Positions 8,202-16,159 of a DNA stretch of 64,000 nt are shown here, piece by piece. The notes beneath the pieces are model-generated. The model had not been told where the DNA came from. It ran no database searches and saw only the letters and a program-made list of their open reading frames with translations. Every line of letters starts with the position of its first letter. Position 1 is the stretch's first letter. The position numbers and the translations under genes were made by a program. This DNA is from Lachnospiraceae bacterium (GTDB lineage: Bacteria; Bacillota; Clostridia; Lachnospirales; Lachnospiraceae), in the NCBI GenBank assembly GCA_017439665.1, contig JAFSIS010000070.1:124001-188000 (forward strand), in the 5' to 3' direction.

Positions 8202-9569
8202 ATGAGAACGAATGAATCGGGCAAGCGTTTGCTTATCCTGGCATTATCTTTTCTGGGTATTCTGATGATTACCGGTATGTATGCCTATACCTGGATTTTT
8301 GTCTATCACCGCAGGGTGATCTGGAATATTAAGCTGTATTTCTGGGGCCATTTATTAATGGTATTCATCTATTTTATTCTGCTTTTTTTCTTTGTTTCTA
8401 CCTATGGAGGGATGCGGATAGGGTATCTTAAACCCATGGATGTGTTTTTTTCCCAGGTTTTTTCACTTTTGTGTGTAAATATAGTTACTTATTTACAGTT
8501 TTCTATTATTGAAGTAAAGCTGGTAAGGGCCAATGGGCTGATCTGGATGACGGCTGCCCAGATCGTCTTTGCCGGTTTTTGGACCTGGCTGTGTAATCTG
8601 GTCTATCGGAAGGTCTTTCCACCCAGAGATCTTTTGCTGATCCATGGGGAGCGGCCTATCGAGAGTATTCTGCAGAAGTTTGCCAGCCGGCCGGACAAAT
8701 ACAGGATCAGCCAGTGCCTGCATGTGAATGGAGGACAGAAGGAGATGGAAAAGGCCATTCTGGAATCCGGTAAGGCCGTAGTCCTCTGGGATATTCCCAC
8801 CGCAGACCGTAATGAGCTCTTAAAGTTCTGCTACAGCCATTCCATCAGAGTCTATATGATGCCGAAAATTACGGATGTCCTGATCAAAGGCTCAGATCAG
8901 CTGCATCTTTTTGATACCCCTATTCTGTTATCCAGAGAGTATTCTTTAAGAATGGAGCAGCGGATAGCCAAGCGGGCCATCGATCTGTTCTGCTCACTGG
9001 TATTGATCATTCTCTCTTCTCCTGTGTGGCTGGTTACCGCCATTGCCATCAAGCTGTATGATGGGGGACCGGTGCTTTACCGACAGATTCGCTGTACCAT
9101 CGGAGGCAGGGAGTTTGAGATCATGAAATTCAGAAGTATGCGTGTGGATGCAGAAAAGGATGGAGTGGCAAGGCTGGCTACCAAAAACGACTCCCGGATC
9201 ACTCCTATAGGCAAGTTTATCCGTGCAGTGAGGATCGATGAGCTTCCACAGCTGTTCAATATTTTAAAGGGGGATATGTCCTTTATCGGCCCCAGGCCGG
9301 AGCGGCCCGAGATTATCGCCCAGTATATGGAGGATATGCCGGAATTTGCCCTCAGAATGAAGGTGAAGGCGGGGCTGGCGGGCTATGCCCAGGTTTACGG
9401 CAAGTACAATACTACACCCTATGACAAGCTGAAGCTGGATCTGTCTTATATTGAGAATTATACCCTGTGGCTGGATATCAAGCTGATGCTGCTGACTTTG
9501 AAGATTCTGTTTAAACCGGAGAGTACAGAAGGAATTGAGGAAAATCAGACCACAGCGAAAAAGGAGTAA
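8202..9569 (+). CDS. WbaP-like undecaprenyl-phosphate sugar-1-phosphate transferase (large PGT)
   Basis: Initiating enzyme for a polysaccharide repeat unit: it transfers hexose-1-phosphate from a nucleotide sugar to undecaprenyl phosphate. The 455-residue protein has about four N-terminal membrane helices, a soluble CoA-binding-like domain (about 140-240), then a hydrophobic re-entrant helix and the conserved catalytic domain. Motifs there are K-F-R-S-M-R, R-I-D-E-L-P-Q-L-F-N with the Asp-Glu catalytic pair, and G-P-R-P-E-R-P-E. I chose the ATG at 8202 because TGGAG lies six bases upstream, while the ATG at 8190 has no ribosome site. It precedes a Wzz gene, the usual order in capsule and EPS operons. 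A second, smaller initiating enzyme is encoded at 51273. Confidence 0.92.
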   Translation: MRTNESGKRLLILALSFLGILMITGMYAYTWIFVYHRRVIWNIKLYFWGHLLMVFIYFILLFFFVSTYGGMRIGYLKPMDVFFSQVFSLLCVNIVTYLQFSIIEVKLVRANGLIWMTAAQIVFAGFWTWLCNLVYRKVFPPRDLLLIHGERPIESILQKFASRPDKYRISQCLHVNGGQKEMEKAILESGKAVVLWDIPTADRNELLKFCYSHSIRVYMMPKITDVLIKGSDQLHLFDTPILLSREYSLRMEQRIAKRAIDLFCSLVLIILSSPVWLVTAIAIKLYDGGPVLYRQIRCTIGGREFEIMKFRSMRVDAEKDGVARLATKNDSRITPIGKFIRAVRIDELPQLFNILKGDMSFIGPRPERPEIIAQYMEDMPEFALRMKVKAGLAGYAQVYGKYNTTPYDKLKLDLSYIENYTLWLDIKLMLLTLKILFKPESTEGIEENQTTAKKE

Positions 9570-9572
9570 ACG

Positions 9573-10535
9573 GTGGAAAAAAAGGAATATATGAATGAGG
9601 GGCTGGATTTACGCAGACTGCTTCTGGTGCTGGGAAGACGGCTGTGGCTGGTACTTCTGGGAACCCTTCTGGGGGCTCTGATGGGTGCCGCAGTCTATTT
9701 TCTGGTCACCCGGCTTACAGATGGAGAGCCGTTGTACCGGGCCTCCTCTGAGTATTATATCAGTTTTAACTTTGGAGAATTTGAACATGGTGATGACTAT
9801 TTCAACGCCTATACCTGGGATGGGATCTTGCGGGGCGACCAGATCGTGGATTATGCCCTGACCCTGCTTCCGGAGACTGTCACCAAAGAACAGGTGAAAG
9901 CGGCAGTCACCGGAGAAATGCTGGGAGATTACCGAATCCTGACGGTGCATGTGAATACGGCGGATGCAGAGCTGACGAAACAGATTGCAGAGGCCTACCA
10001 TGAATCTATGGTACACTTTGGCGAGGAAATTGATATGCTGGACCATATTGAGGTCTGGAGCCGGGGTGAGGTGGAGCAGGTGGAAAAGCACACGAAGGCT
10101 CCAAGTGCCGCCTTTTTGGGCGGGCTTATCGGTGCCCTGGTAAGCCTCTTTGGTGTACTGCTTTACCTGATCCTGGAGGATGCAGTTTATGTGGAGGAGG
10201 AAGCCGCAAGGCGGTTTGGTCTGCCTGTATTCGGTACACTGACCCAAAAAAAGGATAAGAAACAGGAAGAACTCTACCAGACGAATATCAGGTTTGTTTT
10301 TGGAGAAAAAAAGATAAGCCTTTGGAGAGCAGATCAGCTGCCGGACAAAGAGGATTATGAGGCGTTAAGAAAGGCGGAGGTTCTGCTTTTAGCCATTCCC
10401 TGGGGGAAAAAGGCGGGAGCCGCTACCAGGCATCTGCTTAATCAGCTTGCCCTGCAGCAGTGCAGGCCGGAGGGAATCGTGCTGGTGGAAGCAAAGGACA
10501 GTTTTGTAAAGGCCTATTACGGGAGGAAGTCATGA
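9573..10535 (+). CDS. Wzz-type chain-length regulator with a degenerate kinase-like tail
   Basis: Polysaccharide co-polymerase that sets chain length. The 320-residue protein has an N-terminal membrane helix (about 20-46), an extracytoplasmic domain and a second helix (about 178-203). Its cytoplasmic tail of about 115 residues is unusual. The stretch E-V-L-L-L-A-I-P-W-G-K-K followed by a G-I-V-L-V-E strand resembles the last strands of CpsD/BY-kinases. No Walker A or B motif and no tyrosine cluster is visible, and no separate BY-kinase gene follows. The start is a GTG with AAGGAG upstream; the previous gene ends three bases earlier. The end overlaps the next ATG by four bases. The Wzz assignment is good; the kinase-remnant idea is inference. 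Confidence 0.8.
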   Translation: MEKKEYMNEGLDLRRLLLVLGRRLWLVLLGTLLGALMGAAVYFLVTRLTDGEPLYRASSEYYISFNFGEFEHGDDYFNAYTWDGILRGDQIVDYALTLLPETVTKEQVKAAVTGEMLGDYRILTVHVNTADAELTKQIAEAYHESMVHFGEEIDMLDHIEVWSRGEVEQVEKHTKAPSAAFLGGLIGALVSLFGVLLYLILEDAVYVEEEAARRFGLPVFGTLTQKKDKKQEELYQTNIRFVFGEKKISLWRADQLPDKEDYEALRKAEVLLLAIPWGKKAGAATRHLLNQLALQQCRPEGIVLVEAKDSFVKAYYGRKS

Positions 10536-11326
10536 GAGAGGCAAAGACTCTGGAGACTCTGGTTTCTGCCCTGGGGCAGGATGTGAGCCTGCTGGCAGAG
10601 CGAATGAATCTGCAGTCGGCAGCCATTATCATTAACCAGGGAGAAAAAAATGAATATCAGGAGTATGCGCACAGAGGCTTTCCCATCCGTGCTTACAGCT
10701 TTGCCGAGAAAGGGGTGGGTCTGTCCCGGAATAATGGACTGCTTCGGGGGAAGGCAGACATCCTTCTTTTTTCCGATGAAGATATCGTCTATGAGGAAGG
10801 TTATGCCCACCGGGTACTGGAGGCTTTCAGGGAAAGACCGGAGGCTGATATGCTGCTGTTTAATATGGAGGTGGAGGCAGACCGGGCGACCTACCATACG
10901 ACGAAGGAGCACCGGATAAGGTTTTATAACAGTGGCCGTTATCCCACCTACAGCTTTGCCATCCGCAGAGAGAGTCTGCATAAGGCGAATGTGACCTTTT
11001 CCCTTCTTTTTGGCGGAGGAGCCCCCTATAGTAACGGAGAGGACAGCCTGTTTTTACTGGACTGTCTGAAAAAAAAGCTGAAGATTTATGCCCTTCCCAT
11101 TAATCTGGGAAAGGAAGTGCCCCGGCCCTCTACCTGGTTTAAGGGCTACACGGAAAAATTCTTTTTTGACCGGGGTGTGCTCTATTTTTTCCTGTATGGA
11201 AAATTACGCCATTTGATGGCCCTGCGTTTTCTCCTTGCCCACAAAAAGGTGATGTGTACAGATATTCCTGTGAAACAGGCGTACAGACTGATGTGTAAGG
11301 GGATGAAGGAAGCAGGAAGGCGGTAA
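10532..11326 (+). CDS. GT2-like glycosyltransferase
   Basis: GT-A type glycosyltransferase of 264 residues. The visible core is G-V-G-L-S-R-N-N-G-L-L followed by L-L-F-S-D-E-D-I-V, the acidic motif that binds the metal-nucleotide sugar. The N-terminal strand is shorter and more divergent than usual, so this is a non-canonical GT2 member. I chose the ATG at 10532, which overlaps the Wzz stop as ATGA and has GGGAGGAAG upstream. A longer in-frame extension to 10460 lies entirely inside the Wzz gene. Donor sugar unknown. Confidence 0.75.
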   Translation: MREAKTLETLVSALGQDVSLLAERMNLQSAAIIINQGEKNEYQEYAHRGFPIRAYSFAEKGVGLSRNNGLLRGKADILLFSDEDIVYEEGYAHRVLEAFRERPEADMLLFNMEVEADRATYHTTKEHRIRFYNSGRYPTYSFAIRRESLHKANVTFSLLFGGGAPYSNGEDSLFLLDCLKKKLKIYALPINLGKEVPRPSTWFKGYTEKFFFDRGVLYFFLYGKLRHLMALRFLLAHKKVMCTDIPVKQAYRLMCKGMKEAGRR

Positions 11327-11426
11327 AAGCAGGGGTATACACCATAAAGAGTGTTACCGGAGTGGAGCGAAGGAGAGTATACACTGATCAGTTCGGTACA
11401 CGGAAAGGAAACAAAGGGGAGGAAAC

Positions 11427-12569
11427 ATGCTTCTTTATCTTGTGATTACGGCAGCTGCACTGGTACTGGCTTATCCGGTACTCACTCAGACTGCCATAAG
11501 TGAACAAAGACAGGCCTATCCAGCAGGAGCCATAAGCCGGAAGCAGGGGATCAGTATGCTCTGCCTGGGGGCACTTTTTCTGCTTCTTTTTCTGCTTTCT
11601 GCCCTGCGGCTGGAGGTGGGAAACGACTATGGTACCTATACGGATGTTATCCATGAAATCTATGTGGGCGGCTATGTAGTGACGGAGCCGCTGTTCAATG
11701 GGGTAGTAAAGGCCCTCTGCCTGCTTTCGGGAGGAGAAAATTATCTTCTGGTATTCGGTTTTTTTGCTTTTATTACTATCTGGCTGTTTTTAAAGGTGCT
11801 GTATGAGCAGAGTGACAGCTTCTTTGCTGCCTTTTTTTTGTTTATGACCCTGGGAATCTACTTCAGGACCTTCAATACGATAAGATATTACTTCGTTCTC
11901 GCCCTGACCCTTTATTCCTTTCGTTATGTATTGCGGAAGGAATATGGAAAGTTTATTTTGCTGATCGCTTTCGGAGCTCTCTTCCATAAGTCCGTACTGG
12001 TGGTTATCCCTCTCTATCTGTTGGCGAGCTTTGCCTGGAAAAAATGGCAGACTGCCCTCCTGGTTCTGGGAGGACTTCTGGCAAGCCTTTTTCAAAAGCA
12101 GATCGTAGAGCTGGCTCTTTTTCTCTATCCCTCCTATCGGAACACCATTTATCTGGAACTGGAAACGGGGATTGGAGAAAATCTTTTGATCATAGGCCGC
12201 TGTCTGGCAGTGCTGGTACTGGCCCTGCTGTGCTATAAGGACAGCGTGGCAGATTCAAAAGAGAACAGCTTCTATCTGCGGCTGAACATTCTGGCCATGG
12301 GACTCTACCTTTTTGCTTCTTTTTTACCCCTGGTAGGCAGGATTGGCTACTATCTAATCACATCACATATGTTATTTATACCTTCACTGCTCATTCGGAT
12401 AAAAGAAAAAAGAAAACAGAGAATATTAACGGCCCTGGTTGCGATCTTTTGTATGGGATATTTTCTTTTCTTTTTATGGACCGGAAATGAGGAAGGGGTA
12501 CGGATATTACCTTATAAATCATGGTTATTTTATGAAAAGGATTTTTTAAATGCCGGAGAAATTTTTTAG
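11427..12569 (+). CDS. EpsG family polysaccharide polymerase (Wzy-like)
   Basis: Polytopic membrane protein of 380 residues with about ten helices, matching the EpsG family of putative polysaccharide polymerases. Family signs are L-R-L-E-V-G-N-D-Y-G-T-Y after the second helix, a basic R-Y-Y motif near mid-protein and F-H-K-S-V near the third quarter. It would join undecaprenyl-linked repeat units outside the membrane, acting with the Wzz protein encoded 900 bases upstream. GGGAGG precedes the ATG. Its end overlaps the following GT2 by 20 bases, so the two are cotranslated. A second polymerase/ligase candidate of a different family lies at 45766. Confidence 0.8.
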   Translation: MLLYLVITAAALVLAYPVLTQTAISEQRQAYPAGAISRKQGISMLCLGALFLLLFLLSALRLEVGNDYGTYTDVIHEIYVGGYVVTEPLFNGVVKALCLLSGGENYLLVFGFFAFITIWLFLKVLYEQSDSFFAAFFLFMTLGIYFRTFNTIRYYFVLALTLYSFRYVLRKEYGKFILLIAFGALFHKSVLVVIPLYLLASFAWKKWQTALLVLGGLLASLFQKQIVELALFLYPSYRNTIYLELETGIGENLLIIGRCLAVLVLALLCYKDSVADSKENSFYLRLNILAMGLYLFASFLPLVGRIGYYLITSHMLFIPSLLIRIKEKRKQRILTALVAIFCMGYFLFFLWTGNEEGVRILPYKSWLFYEKDFLNAGEIF

Positions 12570-13386
12570 TATTATCGTGGTGGCTCTCAATCCGGGAGAA
12601 AGGCTTAAGGCTACCCTGGAGAGTATATGGAATCAGAGCTTTTCGGATTACGAAATCATTCTGAAGGACGGCGGGAGCAGGGATGGAAGTCTGGAAAAGC
12701 TGGAGCAAAACGGCTTTTTATCGGGAGATTCCCGGATCCGGCTGGAAAAATGCCCGGACAGAGGAATTTATGATGCCATGAACCAGGCTGTGAAGCTGGC
12801 CTCGGGACGTTTTTTTCTCTTTTTAAACTGCGGAGATTATCTTTATGATAAAGAGGTTTTGGAGCGGGTAGCTGCAGTCATCAGAGAGGATGAGCAGAAA
12901 AGCAAAGCAGCGGGGATCTATTACGGAAATCAGTTTAACCGTCTGCAGAATGCAGAGGTATATTCTGTACCGGAAATCAATAATTTCGCCTGTTATCGAA
13001 ATCTTCCCTGCCATCAGGTCTGCTTTTATGCAGCCTCGTTGTTTGCCGAAAGGGGCTATGATCTGCGTTACAGGATCCGGGCAGACTATGAGCATTTTCT
13101 TTACTGCATTTATGAGCAGAAGGTGAAAGCCTGCTATCTGCCACTACTCATTGCTTCCTATGAGGGAGGTGGCTTTTCGGAAACGGCAGAAAACCGGAAG
13201 CAGTCTGCAGCAGAACACAAGGAAATTACTACTGCCTATCTGGGAAAAGGTAAGGTGCTCAAATATCGGCTGTTGATGTGGCTCAGTCTGGCACCAGTCA
13301 GAACGAAGCTGGCAGAAAGTCCTGTGTTTTCGGGGTTCTACAATGGAGTGAAAAAGGGAATCTACGGGTTGGTCAAGAGAAGATAA
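12550..13386 (+). CDS. GT2 glycosyltransferase (WcaA/WcaE-like)
   Basis: Family-2 glycosyltransferase of 278 residues. It shows S-I-I-V-V-A-L-N at the N terminus, K-D-G-G-S-R-D-G-S instead of the usual DDGS, then D-R-G-I-Y-D-A-M-N and N-C-G-D-Y-L in place of a DxD. This set is characteristic of the colanic-acid WcaE-like subgroup. It starts inside the end of the polymerase gene. A hairpin of the locus palindrome family follows the stop codon. The sugar transferred cannot be predicted. Confidence 0.85.
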   Translation: MPEKFFSIIVVALNPGERLKATLESIWNQSFSDYEIILKDGGSRDGSLEKLEQNGFLSGDSRIRLEKCPDRGIYDAMNQAVKLASGRFFLFLNCGDYLYDKEVLERVAAVIREDEQKSKAAGIYYGNQFNRLQNAEVYSVPEINNFACYRNLPCHQVCFYAASLFAERGYDLRYRIRADYEHFLYCIYEQKVKACYLPLLIASYEGGGFSETAENRKQSAAEHKEITTAYLGKGKVLKYRLLMWLSLAPVRTKLAESPVFSGFYNGVKKGIYGLVKRR

Positions 13387-13399
13387 ATCGGGAATTGGG

Positions 13400-13435
13400 A
13401 TTAAGGAAACGCTGATAAATCAACCTTTCCTTAAT
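13400..13435. repeat. Inverted repeat ATTAAGGAAA / TTTCCTTAAT
   Basis: A perfect 10-bp stem encloses a second small palindrome, TGAT-aa-ATCA (13413-13422). The core AAGGAAACGCTGAT is shared with 61634-61656. It lies in the gap before the GT4 gene and could act as a weak terminator or processing hairpin. No promoter is obvious in the rest of this gap. Confidence 0.5.
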
Positions 13436-13473
13436 TGTTTCTGGCAGGTAAGAGTAAGGAGAGTTATTGTGGG

Positions 13474-14793
13474 ATGAAGGTTTTATGGGTACTGAACCTG
13501 ATGCCTCCTGCCCTGGGAGAACAGCTGGGGAAGGAGTGCAGTGTAAAAGAAGGCTGGATTTCCGGTCTTCTGGGCAAGCTGGTGGAAGAAGAAGCAGCGA
13601 AAGAAATTACATTAGGGATCTGTTATCCTGTGACAGCAAAGGAAGAGGAAAAGAGAGAGGAAATCCGTCTTTCAAATGAAAATATCATCTGTTATGGATT
13701 TTGTGAGGATAGCATCCGCTCTGAGCTTTATGAAGAAAAGGTATTGATGGAGAGATTTCAGGAAATATTTACCGATTTTGAGCCGGAGCTTTTACATGTT
13801 TTCGGCACGGAGTACGGGCATACCCTTGCAGCAGTCAAGGCCTTCGGGCGTCCCAAAAGGACGCTGATCGGGCTGCAGGGAATTATCAGCGCCTGTGCAA
13901 AAGAGTATCTGGCTGATCTGCCAGGGCAGGTTTACCGGAAAAATTCCTTCCGGGACTGGCTGAAGCAGGATGGAATGTTAAAGCAGCAGGAAAAGTTTGC
14001 AATCAGAGGAGAGCGGGAGAAGGCGGCTTTGATCTATACCGGAAATGTTACGGGAAGAACCGACTTCGACCGTAAGGCCGTGGAAAAATTAAATGAACAC
14101 GTATGTTATTTTTTTATGAATGAGACATTGCGCCCGGAATTTTATTCCGGAAGCTGGAGCAGGAAGAGTTGTATTCCACATCGGATTTTTTTCAGCCAGG
14201 CAGACTATCCCTTGAAAGGGTTTCATTATCTTTTACAGAGTATGCCTGTAGTGAAGAGATCATTTCCGGATGTGACCATAGCTGTGGCAGGAAACTCCCT
14301 CGTTAAAGAGGAAACCTTAAAGGACAGAATAAAGCTGTCGGCCTATGGGAAATATTTAAAACAGCTGATCCGGGAGGCGGGAATGGAAGAAAGGGTCACC
14401 TTTCTGGGAAAACTGTCGGCAGAGGAAATGAAGGAAGAATATCTGAAATGCCAGACCTTCGTTTGTGCTTCTTCTCTGGAAAATTCCCCCAATTCCCTGG
14501 GAGAAGCCATGTGTCTTGGAGTACCTGTGGTGGCATCAGGAACCGGAGGAATCCCCAGTATGCTGGAGGATGGTAAGGAGGGGCTGCTCTTTCCCAAGGG
14601 GAACGTAAAAGCTTTGGGAAGAACCCTGGTACGTCTGTGGAAGGATCCTTCTTTGGAAGATGAGTTGTCCCGGCAGGGAGCTGTCCGGGCGAAAAGAACC
14701 CATGATGGAGAGAAAAATTTTAGCAGGCTTCTGGAAATCTATCAGGAAATCTGTAAAGAAGGCGACCTGGGAAAAGGCCGGGAAGGAAGCTGA
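13474..14793 (+). CDS. GT4 glycosyltransferase
   Basis: GT-B fold glycosyltransferase of 439 residues. The N-terminal half opens with M-K-V-L-W-V-L-N. The C-terminal donor-binding half carries V-A-G-N-S, V-T-F-L-G-K-L and the E-x7-E motif (E-N-S-P-N-S-L-G-E) that holds the nucleotide-sugar. G-V-P-V-V-A-S-G-T-G-G completes the GT4 signature. I chose the ATG at 13474; AAGGAG lies about 12 bases upstream, which is long, and a TTG at 13435 was rejected because it falls in a hairpin. It closes the first run of assembly genes before the oxidative-defence-like gene with its own promoter. Confidence 0.85.
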   Translation: MKVLWVLNLMPPALGEQLGKECSVKEGWISGLLGKLVEEEAAKEITLGICYPVTAKEEEKREEIRLSNENIICYGFCEDSIRSELYEEKVLMERFQEIFTDFEPELLHVFGTEYGHTLAAVKAFGRPKRTLIGLQGIISACAKEYLADLPGQVYRKNSFRDWLKQDGMLKQQEKFAIRGEREKAALIYTGNVTGRTDFDRKAVEKLNEHVCYFFMNETLRPEFYSGSWSRKSCIPHRIFFSQADYPLKGFHYLLQSMPVVKRSFPDVTIAVAGNSLVKEETLKDRIKLSAYGKYLKQLIREAGMEERVTFLGKLSAEEMKEEYLKCQTFVCASSLENSPNSLGEAMCLGVPVVASGTGGIPSMLEDGKEGLLFPKGNVKALGRTLVRLWKDPSLEDELSRQGAVRAKRTHDGEKNFSRLLEIYQEICKEGDLGKGREGS

Positions 14794-14835
14794 GTCTGTC
14801 TGCATATGCAGGGTGACAACATCACCCAGGCCGCA

Positions 14836-14864
14836 TTGACGGTGATTCTCCCGGGTGCTAGAAT
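14836..14864 (+). promoter_or_regulatory. Strong sigma-A promoter ahead of the MPE-rubrerythrin gene
   Basis: TTGACG (14836-14841) and TAGAAT (14859-14864) are separated by exactly 17 bases. The predicted start point lies about 20 bases before the ATG at 14891. It gives the fusion gene its own control separate from the glycosyltransferases around it. Confidence 0.7.
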
Positions 14865-14890
14865 ACAGGAGTCAGTAGGAGGAGAAACTT

Positions 14891-16153
14891 ATGGGAAAAA
14901 TTCAAAAAATCAATCAATCAATCATCCGTCTGCCGGGAGTGCATTCCATCGGCATTATCGGGGATCCCGGCTGCGATGGTCTGGGAACCTATAATATGAA
15001 GGTATATGCCGGTGTATTGGAAAAAAGTGCAAAGGATGATATTACCATGGTCATCGGTGATCTGGTGCCGGAGGGGACAAGCACTTATTACAATACCATC
15101 TGCTCCCTTACGGAGACGGTAGCAGAAAATGATATTTACGTTCTGCGGGGAAATCACGATACCGGAACCTACAAAGAATACTTTGGTTTACATAATTATG
15201 CTCTTTTGCTGGAAGACTATGCGGTTATCGTTCTGGATAACGCCCTTAGGACCTTTGAGGAAGAGGGGCTTATTCTGTTGAAGGAAGTGCTGGATATGGA
15301 TGAGGTAAAGCAGGCAGTGATTACCTTCCATATTCCCGTACCCAATAATTTTATTTTAAACTGTGTAACTGAGGATGAATTTGACCGTTTGAAGGAGGCA
15401 TACTATCTCCATAAGGATAAGGTAAAATATCTGGTCTGCGGCCATGTACATTCCTGCTTCGTGGACAAGGTAGATGGAATCCCCCTCCTTTGTACCGGAG
15501 GCGGCGGAGCCATGATCGAGGATGTTTCCGAAGAAATCAAAGCCAGTGACATTGAGCACCATATGATCCATCTTTTTTCCAAAGAAGGAAAGATCGACTA
15601 TCGTTTTGACATCCTTTCGGAAAAATGTTACCGGAAGGAAGCAAAGGATCCCATCCTTAAGGAAAAGATTCTGGAAACGGTGCAGGGTGAGCTGATGGCC
15701 CATCTGAAATATCTGATGTATGCAGACCGGGCCAAGCGGAGAGGCTTAAGTCAGATCGAGGCTCTGTTTAAAGCTCTTGCAGCCTCTGAATACTACCATG
15801 CCAGAAACTTCTATTCCGTGATCGAGCGTCCGCCGGCCTTCCAGGAATCGGCAAAGAGCTTTATCGATACGGAGCAGTTTGAATACCAGCGGCTTTATCT
15901 GATGTTGGAAAAATATGCGGAGGAAACCAATAAGCCTCTGGCAGCCCAGGCCTATAAAGCCGCTTCCATGGCAGAAAAGGTGCATGCAAAACTGTTAAAG
16001 GAGGTAGAAAATCTGGAGGAGTTTTCCAGAGAGGCTATCTACGTCTGCCCTATCTGTGGATTTTTGATGACGGACAAGGATTTCCAGGAGCGTTGTCCTG
16101 TCTGCGGTTCCCCCAAACGGGAATACGAAAGCTTTATTGCCAATGAGGGATGA
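14891..16153 (+). CDS. Metallophosphoesterase-rubrerythrin-rubredoxin fusion protein
   Basis: A 420-residue protein with three modules. Residues about 20-245 form a metallophosphoesterase: I-G-D-L-V, R-G-N-H-D, T-F-H-I-P and C-G-H-V-H are present, but the usual first motif D-x-H reads D-P-G. Residues about 255-385 form a ferritin-like rubrerythrin domain, with E in Q-G-E-L-M-A-H, A-S-E-Y-Y-H and A-E-K-V-H giving the two E-x-x-H di-iron pairs. Residues about 388-415 form a rubredoxin (C-P-I-C-G and C-P-V-C-G) that binds one iron. Rubrerythrins reduce peroxide in anaerobes; the esterase substrate is unknown. It has a GGAGGAG ribosome site and its own promoter. No link to glycan synthesis is evident except position. 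Confidence 0.88.
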   Translation: MGKIQKINQSIIRLPGVHSIGIIGDPGCDGLGTYNMKVYAGVLEKSAKDDITMVIGDLVPEGTSTYYNTICSLTETVAENDIYVLRGNHDTGTYKEYFGLHNYALLLEDYAVIVLDNALRTFEEEGLILLKEVLDMDEVKQAVITFHIPVPNNFILNCVTEDEFDRLKEAYYLHKDKVKYLVCGHVHSCFVDKVDGIPLLCTGGGGAMIEDVSEEIKASDIEHHMIHLFSKEGKIDYRFDILSEKCYRKEAKDPILKEKILETVQGELMAHLKYLMYADRAKRRGLSQIEALFKALAASEYYHARNFYSVIERPPAFQESAKSFIDTEQFEYQRLYLMLEKYAEETNKPLAAQAYKAASMAEKVHAKLLKEVENLEEFSREAIYVCPICGFLMTDKDFQERCPVCGSPKREYESFIANEG

Positions 16154-16159
16154 TCAATC

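Noticed and set aside
10460..10531. Longer N terminus for the 10532 GT2-like protein
   Set aside because: The extension is entirely within the Wzz gene, and the ATG at 10532 has a good ribosome site and an ATGA overlap.
13435..13473. TTG start extending the GT4 gene by 13 codons
   Set aside because: The TTG falls in the arm of a hairpin and the GT4 N terminus begins at the ATG at 13474.
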